Under the pieces are notes generated by a model. That model ran no database searches. It had not been told where the DNA came from and saw nothing but the letters and a program-made list of their open reading frames with translations. The position numbers were made by a program, and so were the translations under genes. DNA of 38,409 bases from Acidovorax sp. MR-S7. Lineage in GTDB: Bacteria; Pseudomonadota; Gammaproteobacteria; Burkholderiales; Burkholderiaceae_C. The stretch's first letter is position 1, and each line of letters begins with the position of its first letter. Shown here piece by piece: positions 1-7,558 of this stretch. The stretch spans positions 17,568 through 55,976 of the forward strand of contig NZ_DF238942.1 of NCBI RefSeq assembly GCF_000400995.2, given 5' to 3'.

Positions 1-131
1 CCGTCGTGCGTGAGCAGCCAGGCGCGGTCGTGCAGGGGGCGCTGCAGCAGGTGCAGCAGCAGCATCTGCGCGTCGATGCGCGCCAGGCCCCGGGCCTGCG
101 CCTGGATGAGGGTAGTTGCTATTGTATTCAT
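1..131 (-). CDS. prmC: Peptide chain release factor N5-glutamine methyltransferase, N-terminal fragment
   Basis: Only the first 43 codons lie in the window; the gene runs off the left edge. The reverse-strand reading from the ATG at 129-131 gives an N-terminus containing LARIDAQMLLLHLLQ and RAWLLTHD, typical of the helical N-terminal domain of PrmC/HemK. PrmC methylates the glutamine of the GGQ motif in release factors. It lies directly downstream of prfA, its substrate gene, which is the standard order. The start codon sits on the edge of a dispersed palindromic repeat that fills the prfA-prmC gap, so its leader is made of repeat sequence. Partial, but the call is firm from context and motif. 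Confidence 0.85.
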   Translation of the reverse strand, partial: MNTIATTLIQAQARGLARIDAQMLLLHLLQRPLHDRAWLLTHD

Positions 132-174
132 AGCTGCTTGCGCTTGATGGATAAGCGCTGGAGGCCTATTTGAC
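130..174 (+). repeat. Dispersed intergenic palindromic repeat, copy 1
   Basis: Begins with TAGCTGCTTGCGCTT and ends with AAGCGCTGGAGGCC followed by a T-rich tail. The two halves can pair imperfectly around AGCGC. It fills the gap between the prfA stop and the prmC start. It is one of nine copies in the window. Confidence 0.8.
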
Positions 175-1257
175 TCAAACCGCGGTTTCCAGCTCGGCCA
201 GCAGCTCGGCTTCGCGCGCGTGCTGCAGGGCTTGCAGCACCTCGCCCAGGTCGCCTTCCATGATGGCTAGCAGCTTGTAGAGCGTGAGGTTGATGCGGTG
301 GTCGGTGAGCCGCCCCTGCGGGAAGTTGTAGGTGCGGATGCGGTCGCTGCGGTCGCCGCTGCCGATCAGGCCCTTGCGCAGCGCCGCCTCCTTGGCCGCG
401 CGCTCGCTGCGCTCCTTTTCCTGGATGCGCGCCTGCAGCACCTGCAGCGCCTTGGCCTTGTTGCTGTGCTGGCTGCGGCCGTCCTGGCACTCGGCCACGA
501 TGCCCGTGGGCAGGTGCACCACGCGCACGGCGGAGTCGGTCTTGTTGATGTGCTGGCCGCCCGCGCCGCTGGCGCGGAAGGTGTCGATGCGCAGGTCGGC
601 CGGGTTGAGGGTGATGGCCTGCTGCTCGTCGGGCTCGGGCATCACGGCCACGGTGCAGGCGCTGGTGTGGATGCGGCCCTGCGTCTCGGTGGCGGGCACG
701 CGCTGCACGCGGTGGCCGCCGGATTCGAAGCGCAGCGCGCCGTAGACATGGTCGCCCTCGATGCGCAGCACCACTTCCTTGTAGCCGCCCAGCTCGCTTT
801 CGTTGGCGCTCATGATCTCCACGCGCCAGCCCACGGTGGCGGCGTAGCGCGTGTACATGCGCGCGAGGTCGCCCGCGAACAGGGCTGATTCGTCGCCGCC
901 CGTGCCTGCGCGGATTTCCATGAAGGCGTTGCGCGCGTCGTCGGGGTCCTTAGGCAGCAGCAGGCGTTGCAGTTCGTCTTCGAGCTGCACCAGTTCGGCC
1001 TCGGCGGCGGTGATTTCCTCCTGCGCCATCTCGGCCATGTCGGGCTCATGAAGCATCTCGCGCGCGCCTTGCAGGTCGGCCTCGCGCTGCTGGTAGCGCG
1101 CGTAGCGGCCGGCCACGGCGGTCACGTCGGCGTGCTCGCGCGAGATGGCGCGGTACTGCGCCATGTCGGCCATGATGTCTTCGCGCGAGAGCAGGAAGTC
1201 CAGCTCTTGCAGGCGCTGCGCGTAGCGTTCCAACTGGCTGCGGAGAAAGGGTTTCAT
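175..1257 (-). CDS. prfA: Peptide chain release factor 1
   Basis: RF1 reads UAA and UAG stop codons and triggers peptidyl-tRNA hydrolysis on the ribosome. The protein is 360 residues, the usual family length. The codon-recognition tripeptide PAT is at about 188-190 and the catalytic GGQ, in [10 protein letters not shown], at about 233-235. The N-terminal PCRF region includes [15 protein letters not shown]. The reading frame is open far upstream (toward 2070), but that extension is antisense or out-of-frame to hemA. The ATG at 1255-1257, giving [12 protein letters not shown], matches family N-termini. It is second in hemA-prfA-prmC, with a palindromic repeat in the gap on each side. Confidence 0.97.
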   Translation of the reverse strand: MKPFLRSQLERYAQRLQELDFLLSREDIMADMAQYRAISREHADVTAVAGRYARYQQREADLQGAREMLHEPDMAEMAQEEITAAEAELVQLEDELQRLLLPKDPDDARNAFMEIRAGTGGDESALFAGDLARMYTRYAATVGWRVEIMSANESELGGYKEVVLRIEGDHVYGALRFESGGHRVQRVPATETQGRIHTSACTVAVMPEPDEQQAITLNPADLRIDTFRASGAGGQHINKTDSAVRVVHLPTGIVAECQDGRSQHSNKAKALQVLQARIQEKERSERAAKEAALRKGLIGSGDRSDRIRTYNFPQGRLTDHRINLTLYKLLAIMEGDLGEVLQALQHAREAELLAELETAV

Positions 1258-1291
1258 GGGGAGGGGGGATCCAGGGTTTGCTACTGTTTCA

Positions 1292-1339
1292 GTAGCTGGT
1301 CGCGCTTGGTAGGTAAGCGCTGGAGGCCGATTTGGCCTT
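1292..1339 (+). repeat. Dispersed intergenic palindromic repeat, copy 2
   Basis: Starts TAGCTGGTCGCGCTTGG and ends AAGCGCTGGAGGCC plus GATTTGG. It lies in the 101-bp gap between hemA and prfA. Same family as copy 1, with a variant left arm. Confidence 0.8.
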
Positions 1340-1358
1340 TGATTCGCGGCGAGCGCCG

Positions 1359-2672
1359 CTACAGGCCGGTCTTGGAGGACGAGCGCAGGAACAGGCGCGA
1401 GACGGTCTGCGCCGTCTGTGCGCGCGCGTCGGCGTCGCCCGCGCGCAGCTCGGCCATGGTGCCGTGCAGCATCTTCTGCGTGAGGCCGCGCGAGAGGGCT
1501 TCGAGCACCACGTCGATGTCCTCGCCCTTGGCCAGCAGCTTCTTGGCGCGGGCGATCTCCAGCGAGCGCCATTCGTCGGCCTGGGTGTTGAGCTGCTGGA
1601 TCAGCGGCACCACGCCGCCCGTCTGGCCCACGGGGCTGCTGCGCAGGTCCATCCAGTGCATGAAGCTCTGCACGCCGGCGTCGATGATGGCCTCGGCCTG
1701 CGCCACGGCGGCCTGGCGGTTGGCCTGGGCGGTCTGCACCACGCTGGCGAGGTCGTCCACGGTGTAGAGGTACACGTCCTCCAGCGCCTTCACCTCGGGC
1801 TCGATGTCGCGCGGCACGGCCAGGTCCACCATGAAGATCGGGCGGTGGCGGCGTTTCTTGAGCGCACGCTCCACCGCGCCCAGGCCGATGATGGGCAGGG
1901 TGCTGGCGGTGCAGCTGATGACCGCGTCGAACTCGTGCAGGTGGTCGGGCAGGTCGGCCAGGCGCATCACCTCGCCGCCGAAGCGGGTGGCGAGCTTCTC
2001 GCCGCGCTCCAGCGTGCGGTTGGCGATGGAGAGCTGCTTCGGGTTCTTGGCCGCGAAGTGCGTGGCGCACAGCTCGATCATCTCGCCCGCGCCCACGAAC
2101 AGCACGCGGATCTGGGACAGGTCCTCGAAGAGCTGCCCGGCCAGCCGCACGGCGGCGGCGGCCATGCTGATGCTGTGGGCGCCGATGTCGGTGCTGGTGC
2201 GCACCTCCTTGGCGACGGCGAAGCTGCGCTGGAAGAGCTGGTTGAGCGTGGTGCCCAGGGCGCCCGCGCCCTCGGCGGCGCGCACCGCGTCCTTCATCTG
2301 GCCGAGGATCTGCGCCTCGCCCAGCACCATGGAGTCGAGCCCGCTGGCCACGCGGAAGGCGTGGCGCGCGGCCAGGCCGTTTTCGAGCAGGTAGGAGTGC
2401 GAGCGCAGCAGCGAGGGGCTCACGCCGCCGCTGTGGGCGAGCCAGTCCACGGTGTGGTCCAGCGCCGGGGCCTCGGCCGCGCAGTAGATCTCGGTGCGGT
2501 TGCAGGTGGAGATGATGGCCGTCTCCACCCCCGGATGGCGGGCCGCGCCGCCGGCCAGCGACTGGCGCAGGCCCAGCAGCGTCGGCGCGATCTGGTCGAT
2601 CGCGAACGCGAAGCGGCCCCGCAGGTCCAGCGGAGCGGTCGTGTGGTTGATGCCGAGGGCCCAGACTGCCAT
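1359..2672 (-). CDS. hemA: Glutamyl-tRNA reductase
   Basis: HemA reduces glutamyl-tRNA(Glu) to glutamate-1-semialdehyde with NADPH, the first committed step of C5-pathway tetrapyrrole synthesis. The protein is 437 residues. The N-terminus [15 protein letters not shown] carries the family GxNHxTAP signature. The catalytic cysteine is Cys57 in ISTCNRTE. A nucleotide-binding segment [17 protein letters not shown] follows, then a C-terminal dimerisation helix region. The start is the ATG at 2670-2672. A TATAAT hexamer lies only eight bases before it and no Shine-Dalgarno sequence is visible, so the mRNA may be leaderless. Its 5' end recurs as a fragment in the chimeric pseudogene at 5953-6260. 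Confidence 0.97.
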   Translation of the reverse strand: MAVWALGINHTTAPLDLRGRFAFAIDQIAPTLLGLRQSLAGGAARHPGVETAIISTCNRTEIYCAAEAPALDHTVDWLAHSGGVSPSLLRSHSYLLENGLAARHAFRVASGLDSMVLGEAQILGQMKDAVRAAEGAGALGTTLNQLFQRSFAVAKEVRTSTDIGAHSISMAAAAVRLAGQLFEDLSQIRVLFVGAGEMIELCATHFAAKNPKQLSIANRTLERGEKLATRFGGEVMRLADLPDHLHEFDAVISCTASTLPIIGLGAVERALKKRRHRPIFMVDLAVPRDIEPEVKALEDVYLYTVDDLASVVQTAQANRQAAVAQAEAIIDAGVQSFMHWMDLRSSPVGQTGGVVPLIQQLNTQADEWRSLEIARAKKLLAKGEDIDVVLEALSRGLTQKMLHGTMAELRAGDADARAQTAQTVSRLFLRSSSKTGL

Positions 2673-2680
2673 GGAGGGGG

Positions 2681-2686
2681 ATTATA
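2681..2686 (-). promoter_or_regulatory. Candidate -10 element for hemA (leaderless start)
   Basis: The reverse strand reads TATAAT, then CCCCCTCC, then the hemA ATG. An A/T-rich hexamer eight bases from the start codon predicts transcription starting at or next to the ATG. No clear -35 box is visible. The same A/T patch read on the plus strand (TATAAA) could serve the divergent small gene at 2739. Confidence 0.5.
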
Positions 2687-2738
2687 AAATTCGCGCAGCA
2701 GTCAGGCAGGCGTACGCGTACAAGGCTTGATCTGCGTC

Positions 2739-3023
2739 ATGTCCATGGGCCCGCTTTCCTTCCTGAACCACCTGCTGAATTTCCTCGCGCCGGCCTTCGC
2801 CGTGGCCGTGGGGCTGGTGGCGTGCAGCCATGTTTTCATGCGCAAAAGGGCCAGGCCGCACGGCTGGCTTGCGCCGATGGCGCTGCATTTCGCCGTGGGC
2901 GCTGCCGTGCTGGCGGGGGGCCTGGCGGTGTGGGGGCGCGACGGCCGCATGCTCACCTATGCGGCGCTGGTGCTGGCCTGCGCCAGCAGCCAGTGGCTCT
3001 GGCTGCGCGCCTGGAAGGGCTGA
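2739..3023 (+). CDS. Small conserved membrane protein, function unknown
   Basis: A 94-residue protein from the ATG at 2739; a TTG at 2727 or the ATG at 2745 are alternatives. It has three hydrophobic stretches: about residues 8-28 (FLNHLLNFLAPAFAVAVGL), 42-62 (MALHFAVGAAVLAGGLAVW) and 70-88 (LTYAALVLACASSQWLWL). Short basic segments (RKRARPHG and GRDGR) separate them, so a three-helix inner-membrane protein is likely. It is transcribed away from hemA. I do not recognise a named family. A degenerate second copy lies at 6333-6560 beside a fragment of hemA, which confirms that this gene and the hemA 5' end were copied as a unit. No function can be assigned. Confidence 0.75.
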   Translation: MSMGPLSFLNHLLNFLAPAFAVAVGLVACSHVFMRKRARPHGWLAPMALHFAVGAAVLAGGLAVWGRDGRMLTYAALVLACASSQWLWLRAWKG

Positions 3024-3917
3024 CTACACGGGCTGCGCCTGGGCGAGCAGCCACTGGCGCAGCGTCTCCAGCGCCGGGTGCGCGGGCCGGCCCGTGGGGC
3101 GGCACAGGTGGTAGCCGCGCTCCAGGTTCACCGGCCGCTCCAGCGCCACGGCGATGCGGCCGGCGGCCAATTCCGCCTCCACCAGGCAGCGCTGCACGAC
3201 GGCCACGCCCAGCCCCGCCATCACGGCCCGCGCCAGCAGGCCCACCTGGTCGAAGTCCGCCGCGGGCACGAGCGGCCCGTGGGCGCAGCCCACCTGGGAG
3301 AACCAGTGCGCCCAGTTGCCCGGGTAGTGGGTGTGGAAGAGCAGCGGGCGGCGCAGCAGGTCCTGCGGCGTGAGGATGGCGTGCGGGCCTTGCAGGTCTT
3401 CCGGGCGGCAGATGGGCACCAGCTCGCGGCCCACGAGGTATTCCCCCGCGATGCCGGCAGGCCAGTCGGGCCGGCCCACGCGGATCCAGGCGTCGATTGC
3501 AGGCGCGGTGAGCGGGTCGTCGCGCTGGTAGGGGGCGAAGGCCAGCGCCACTCCGGGGTGGCGCGCGCTGAAGTCGGGCAGGCGCGGGATCAGCCAGTGG
3601 CTGAACAGCGTGGGCGGCACCGACAGGCGCAGGGGCCGCGCGGCGCGTCCCTGGCGCAGGGCCAGGGAGGCCGCCTCGATGGCGGCGACGCCCGGACCCA
3701 CGGCCTCCAGGTACTGCGCGCCCTCGCGCGTGAGCACGCTGCGCCGCCCTTCGCGCGTGAACAGCTGCACGCCCAGGTGCTCCTCCAGCCGGGCGATGGC
3801 GCGGCTCACGGCGCCCTGGGTGACGTGCAGGTCCTCGGCCGCGCGCGAGAAGCTGCCCAGGCGCGCGGCGGCGGCAAAGGCGTGGAGCTCAGGCAGGGAC
3901 GGGGAGTGCATGCGCAT
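3024..3917 (-). CDS. LysR-family transcriptional regulator (GcvA/TrpI-like)
   Basis: A 297-residue regulator. The N-terminal winged helix-turn-helix (about 5-65) contains LPELHAFAAAARLGSFSRAAEDL and VTQGAVSRAIARLEEHLG. The effector-binding type-2 periplasmic fold follows from about residue 93 (PLRLSVPPTLFSHWLIPRL). The frame opens further upstream, but the ATG at 3915-3917 fits LysR N-termini; the ATG at 3909-3911 is an alternative. It is divergent from the Bug receptor gene at 4022, the usual arrangement for a LysR protein controlling its neighbour. The likely inducer is a carboxylate taken up by that receptor, but this is inference. Confidence 0.9.
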   Translation of the reverse strand: MRMHSPSLPELHAFAAAARLGSFSRAAEDLHVTQGAVSRAIARLEEHLGVQLFTREGRRSVLTREGAQYLEAVGPGVAAIEAASLALRQGRAARPLRLSVPPTLFSHWLIPRLPDFSARHPGVALAFAPYQRDDPLTAPAIDAWIRVGRPDWPAGIAGEYLVGRELVPICRPEDLQGPHAILTPQDLLRRPLLFHTHYPGNWAHWFSQVGCAHGPLVPAADFDQVGLLARAVMAGLGVAVVQRCLVEAELAAGRIAVALERPVNLERGYHLCRPTGRPAHPALETLRQWLLAQAQPV

Positions 3918-3928
3918 GGACGTATGAG

Positions 3929-3939
3929 CATTGGTAATG
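3929..3939. promoter_or_regulatory. Candidate LysR operator between divergent genes
   Basis: A short inverted repeat, CATT-GGT-AATG, lies in the 104-bp divergent gap just upstream of the LysR gene, where an autoregulatory site is expected. The symmetry is only four base pairs per arm, so this is weak evidence. Confidence 0.25.
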
Positions 3940-4021
3940 GGTGGGGGCGATTTTGTCGCTTTTCGCCGGGGCCCGGGCCGCCAAGAATGGCCGCGCAACA
4001 CAACATCCCGAGGAGAACGCC

Positions 4022-5011
4022 ATGGCCCTGCGCCGCACCCTGCTGCTATCCACCCTTTGCACGGCGGCCGCCGCCCTTGCGCCGCTGGGGCATGCCCAGG
4101 CCCAGGCGGGCGACTACCCCAACCGCCCCATCAAGCTGATCGTGCCGTTCGCGCCCGGCGGCTCCACCGACATGGTGGCCCGCCTGCTGGCCGACAAGAT
4201 GGGGCCCATCCTGGGCAAGGCCGTGGTGGTGGACAACAAGGGCGGCGCGGGCGGCTCCATCGGCGCCGACGCGATCGCCAAGAGCGCGCCCGACGGCTAC
4301 ACCATCGGCATGGCCACCGTGAGCACGCACGGCGCCAACCCCGCCATCTACACCAAGCTGCCCTACAACGCGGTGAAGGATTTCGCCCCCATCACCAACG
4401 TGATGAGCGTGCCCAGCGTCTTCGTGGTGCACCCCAGCGTGCCCGCCAAGACCATGCAGGAATTCATCGCCCTGGCCAAGGCCAACCCCGGCAAATACAC
4501 CTTTGCCTCGCCCGGCACGGGCTCGCTGGGCCACGCCAACATCGAGAACTTCATGAACCTGGCGGGCATCGACCTGCTGCACATCCCCTACAAGGGCGCG
4601 GGCCAGGCCGCCACCGATGCGCTGGCGGGCCAGGTCAACGCGATGACGGACAACCTGCCCTCCACGCTGGCCAACATCCAGTCCGGCAAGCTGCGCCCGC
4701 TGGCGGTGCTGGCCTTGAAGCGCAGCCCCGTGCTGCCCGACGTGCCCACCTACACCGAGCTGGGCTACCCCGGCATGGGCGACGGCGGCTGGTTTGGCCT
4801 GGTGGCGCCCGCGGGCACGCCCAAGGAGATCATCGCCAAGCTGAACGCCGCCGCGCACAAGGCCATGGCCATGCCCGACTACCTGGAGAAGCAAAAGAGC
4901 ATCTCCGGCGAATCCATGGCCAACACGCCCGAGCAGTTTGCCAAGCAGATCGACGCCGCCATCGCGCGCTACACGGCCGTGGCCAAGCGCGCCAACATCA
5001 AGATGGACTGA
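4022..5011 (+). CDS. Bug-family tripartite tricarboxylate receptor (periplasmic substrate-binding protein)
   Basis: A 329-residue secreted solute receptor of the TctC/Bug family, which binds carboxylates in the periplasm and is greatly expanded in Comamonadaceae and Bordetella. The signal peptide is MALRRTLLLSTLCTAAAALA with cleavage near HAQA. The mature N-terminus DYPNRPIKLIVPFAPGGSTD and the block GGAGGSIGADAIAKSAPDGY are diagnostic. The start is the ATG at 4022 with GAGGAG just upstream; the open frame further upstream has no signal peptide at its head. No TctA or TctB membrane subunits are nearby, so this is an orphan receptor that must use a transporter elsewhere or act in sensing. The ligand cannot be read from sequence. 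Confidence 0.93.
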   Translation: MALRRTLLLSTLCTAAAALAPLGHAQAQAGDYPNRPIKLIVPFAPGGSTDMVARLLADKMGPILGKAVVVDNKGGAGGSIGADAIAKSAPDGYTIGMATVSTHGANPAIYTKLPYNAVKDFAPITNVMSVPSVFVVHPSVPAKTMQEFIALAKANPGKYTFASPGTGSLGHANIENFMNLAGIDLLHIPYKGAGQAATDALAGQVNAMTDNLPSTLANIQSGKLRPLAVLALKRSPVLPDVPTYTELGYPGMGDGGWFGLVAPAGTPKEIIAKLNAAAHKAMAMPDYLEKQKSISGESMANTPEQFAKQIDAAIARYTAVAKRANIKMD

Positions 5012-5021
5012 TGGTGCGCCG

Positions 5022-5924
5022 TTGACCCTCTTGCATGACGATCTGAGCCCTCGGCCGCACGCGCCGGTCGAGGTCTGGCAACCCACGGGCGAGCCGCTGC
5101 CGCTGGTGTGCGACTCGCCCCACAGCGGCACAGCCTACCCCGACGACTTCGGCCATGCCGTGCCTCTGGCGCTGCTGCGCCGCGGCGAGGACACCCATGT
5201 GCACCGCCTCTGGCACACGGCGCCCGCCCACGGCGCCACGCTGATCGCCGCCACCTTCCCGCGCACCTACATCGACGTGAACCGGGCCGACAACGACCTG
5301 GACCCCGCGCAACTCGACGGCGTGTGGCCCGTGCCGCTCGCGCCCGGCCCCAAGACGCGCCAGGGCCTGGGCCTGATCTGGCAGCAGATCAGCAAGGACG
5401 GCGTGGCCACGCCGCTGTATGCGCGCCCGCGCACCGTGGCCGAGGTGCAGCGGCGCATCGAGGGCTACTGGCGCCCCTACCACGCGCAGCTGCAGCAGGC
5501 GATCGACGCGAGCGTGCAGCGCTTTGGCCGCGTGTGGCACCTGAATCTGCATTCGATGCCCAATGACGTGTACCGGCGCCTGGGCCGCACGGACGCGCCG
5601 CCGCTGGCCGACTTCGTGCTGGGCGACCGCGACGGCACGACCTGCGCGCCCGAGTTCATCCACCTGATCGGCGACACGCTGCGCGGCTTTGGCTACAGCG
5701 TGGCCTACAACGAGCCTTACAAAGGGGTGGAACTGATCGGGCGCATCGGCCAGCCGCACCGGGGCCGCCACAGCCTGCAGATCGAGATCCGCCGGCCGGT
5801 GTACATGGACGAGGACACGCGCGCGCCCAACGCGGGCTTTGCGCCGCTGCAGCAGCACCTGGACCAGCTTCTAGCCATGGTGGCGGCCTACGTGGGCGAA
5901 AAAATTAAGCCAAAAAGGCATTGA
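5022..5924 (+). CDS. N-formylglutamate amidohydrolase family protein
   Basis: About 300 residues of the FGase family (HutG type), zinc-dependent hydrolases that cleave N-formylglutamate to formate and glutamate. Recognisable segments are LVCDSPHSGTAYPDDF near the N-terminus, AATFPRTYIDVNRADNDLDP, and VWHLNLHSMPND. No ATG is available in the right place. A TTG at 5022 (or 5031) is the most likely start, ten bases after the Bug receptor stop, so translational coupling is probable. No other histidine-degradation genes are in view, so a substrate other than N-formylglutamate is possible. The last codons (KPKRH, stop) are written by a dispersed palindromic repeat that overlaps the 3' end. Confidence 0.85.
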   Translation: MTLLHDDLSPRPHAPVEVWQPTGEPLPLVCDSPHSGTAYPDDFGHAVPLALLRRGEDTHVHRLWHTAPAHGATLIAATFPRTYIDVNRADNDLDPAQLDGVWPVPLAPGPKTRQGLGLIWQQISKDGVATPLYARPRTVAEVQRRIEGYWRPYHAQLQQAIDASVQRFGRVWHLNLHSMPNDVYRRLGRTDAPPLADFVLGDRDGTTCAPEFIHLIGDTLRGFGYSVAYNEPYKGVELIGRIGQPHRGRHSLQIEIRRPVYMDEDTRAPNAGFAPLQQHLDQLLAMVAAYVGEKIKPKRH

Positions 5925-5956
5925 GAGCTTGCTCAGCAAGCGGTGGCAGCTATCAA
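5909..5956 (-). repeat. Dispersed intergenic palindromic repeat, copy 3 (degenerate)
   Basis: Read on the minus strand it starts TGATAGCTGCCACCGCTTG and ends in GCCTTTTTGG; the right AGCGCTGG arm has decayed. It spans the stop codon of the gene at 5022-5924 and that of the convergent chimeric pseudogene, and so supplies the last residues of the former. Confidence 0.6.
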
Positions 5957-6260
5957 TAGGGGAGCGCTGAGCTGAACAGGTCCACGCGGTCGGTGATGAT
6001 GCCGTCGGTGCCCAGGTCGAAGAGGCGCTGCGCGGCCCAGTCGTCGTTGACGGTGTAGGAGAGCGTGCGCAGGCCCCAGCCCTTGACCTGTGCGACCACG
6101 GCCGCATCCCACAGCGCGTGGTTGCACACGATGGCTACACAGCCCAGTTGGCGGGCGTGGTTAAAGCAGCCGACCGAGAGGCTGTCGATGAGCAGCGCCC
6201 GCGGGATGTAGGGCGCGGTGGTGTGGTTGATCCTGAGGGCCCAGACTGCAGTAAGAGCCG
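5953..6260 (-). pseudogene. hemA'-'ugpQ chimeric pseudogene
   Basis: Read on the minus strand, the frame encodes AVWALRINHTTAP, the N-terminus of HemA. It then continues in the same frame into PRALLIDSLSVG and on to TDRVDLFS, the C-terminal part of the UgpQ encoded at 7559-8305. By hand count about 60 of 81 UgpQ-like residues match. The switch falls in the shared peptide TAP, encoded in both parents by near-identical bases (gcggtgg on the plus strand). The hemA start codon is ACT instead of ATG, and a TAA lies three codons before it, so no normal start exists. The UgpQ part has no internal stop and its changes are conservative. Probably not expressed. Confidence 0.85.
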
Positions 6261-6332
6261 ATTACAAATCGTTGGCCCCGTACAGGCGACCTTGCCTGTT
6301 CAGGCATTGATCTGGGGCACTTTCATGGTCCG

Positions 6333-6560
6333 ATGGACATCCTTAACCACCACTTCAATTTTGTTGCTCCCGCAGCGGCCATCGCCTTGGTGCTGGAACT
6401 GTGTGGCGGGCTCATCGGCTCACGGAGCCCGGTGGCCCTGGCCTGATGGTGGCGGCTGGGCCTTCTTGTCGGTGTGGGTGTGGCCGTGCTGGAGGCGGGC
6501 CTCCTGCTTGGCAAGCTGCACCACGGTGTTTGCTACGGGGTACCCATAAGTACAAACTGG
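6333..6560 (+). pseudogene. Degenerate copy of the small membrane protein gene at 2739
   Basis: The ATG at 6333 starts MDILNHHFNFVAPAAAIAL, clearly related to the intact FLNHLLNFLAPAFAVAVGL, but a TGA at 6444-6446 stops it after 37 codons. The same frame continues with VGVGVAVLEAGLLLGKL, matching the second hydrophobic segment, then loses similarity near the end. The upstream DNA (6222-6332) also matches the hemA/small-gene intergenic region, including ttgatctg before the start. The whole divergent promoter region was therefore copied with it. Confidence 0.8.
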
Positions 6561-6626
6561 TGCGAGCCCGGTGGAGTTAAAAAGTTAACTGAGGGCCACA
6601 CAAGTGGCGCAATTGACGCGCTGAAC
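6561..6626. other. Short non-coding stretch
   Basis: Between the broken gene and the IPTL-CTERM gene. It contains a small inverted repeat, AGTTAA-AAAG-TTAACT, near 6576-6591, and nothing else recognisable. Confidence 0.4.
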
Positions 6627-7436
6627 TCAGTGCCTCCGTTGTGAGAGTGCAACGCTTCGCATTGCGATTCCAGCTAACACCAGTGCCATCAAAATCAGCG
6701 ACCACTCAGAAAGCGTTGGTATTGCAGCGGTGGATGTAGGCGTGGGCGTAGCAGGGACACCACCGCTCAGTGTGTACCAGCGTTCGGTATTAGATAGCCC
6801 GATAATGGGCCCCAAAGGAACTCCCACTTCACCGGGGTTCACAGCGGCCAAACCGTCGCCAAAGCCCGCAGTAGCTGAGCCGGTATCCGTTTGGACGTCA
6901 TAGAAAAAACCGATCTGCCCCTGTCCAGCAGGAACTGCAAACTGGTCAGATCGAACGACCAATTGAAATGTTTTTCGATTTGTGTAATTGATTGCAAACC
7001 TTCCAACATTAGCCCAGGTCACGATGATTTGTCCTGGGGTCGCGGTATTCACAAACACTTGCGACGTAGGGTCTGACCTAGTGTCCAGATCTGTGAATAT
7101 GCCAGCGATCATGGGCGCGATGGTTTGAGTGTCCAGTGGCAGCGACGAAAAAAAGCCGCTGCCAGTCCCAAACGTCACGTACCCGTTTGAACCCACAAAA
7201 AGGTTGGTATAGGTCGTGCCAAAAAAGTTGATCGATTGCCCAGCGCCCGAAAAAGCAATAGGACCGTCGAAGCAATCGTCGCAGTTGCTGGAGTTCACTT
7301 GAACTGCGCCAAAATTGGCGGGGTTGGCTTCGTAGAGCGCAGCCGATGCGATCTGTGAGCCGCCCAACATGACAAGCAATGCAGCGGCAGCTTTTAGAAA
7401 ACGATTGCGTAGCAGGTTGGGTAACAGGTGGCTCAT
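6627..7436 (-). CDS. Secreted nidogen-like (NIDO) protein with IPTL-CTERM sorting signal
   Basis: A 269-residue exported protein. The signal peptide ends near SQIASAA (about residue 33). Residues 45-170 resemble a NIDO-type extracellular domain: GQSINFFGTTYTNLFVGSNG, YVTFG, and IAPMIAGIFTDLDTR. A Cys pair lies at NCDDC. The C-terminus has a Thr/Pro-rich linker, then AAIPTLSEWSLILMALVL, a hydrophobic helix and basic RRH. This is the canonical tripartite IPTL-CTERM signal thought to direct processing and surface attachment. Base composition is visibly less GC-rich than the flanks, with more A/T at third positions. With the adjoining pseudogenes this suggests acquisition by transfer into a scarred site. 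No processing enzyme is encoded nearby. Confidence 0.85.
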   Translation of the reverse strand: MSHLLPNLLRNRFLKAAAALLVMLGGSQIASAALYEANPANFGAVQVNSSNCDDCFDGPIAFSGAGQSINFFGTTYTNLFVGSNGYVTFGTGSGFFSSLPLDTQTIAPMIAGIFTDLDTRSDPTSQVFVNTATPGQIIVTWANVGRFAINYTNRKTFQLVVRSDQFAVPAGQGQIGFFYDVQTDTGSATAGFGDGLAAVNPGEVGVPLGPIIGLSNTERWYTLSGGVPATPTPTSTAAIPTLSEWSLILMALVLAGIAMRSVALSQRRH

Positions 7437-7558
7437 GAGTGGGACGTCTGATAGTTACAATTTATCGCCACTCTAAGTTTTAAAAACACATCTTCACAGG
7501 AATCACTGGATTTGCGCTCAAGCTTTCGCCTGCCGCGGCCATTTCGTGTTACTGGAAT

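Noticed and set aside
5953-6260. Treating the hemA'-'ugpQ chimera as a functional short gene
   Set aside because: The hemA ATG is changed to ACT, a stop lies three codons before it, there is no ribosome binding site, and the UgpQ catalytic N-terminal half is missing.
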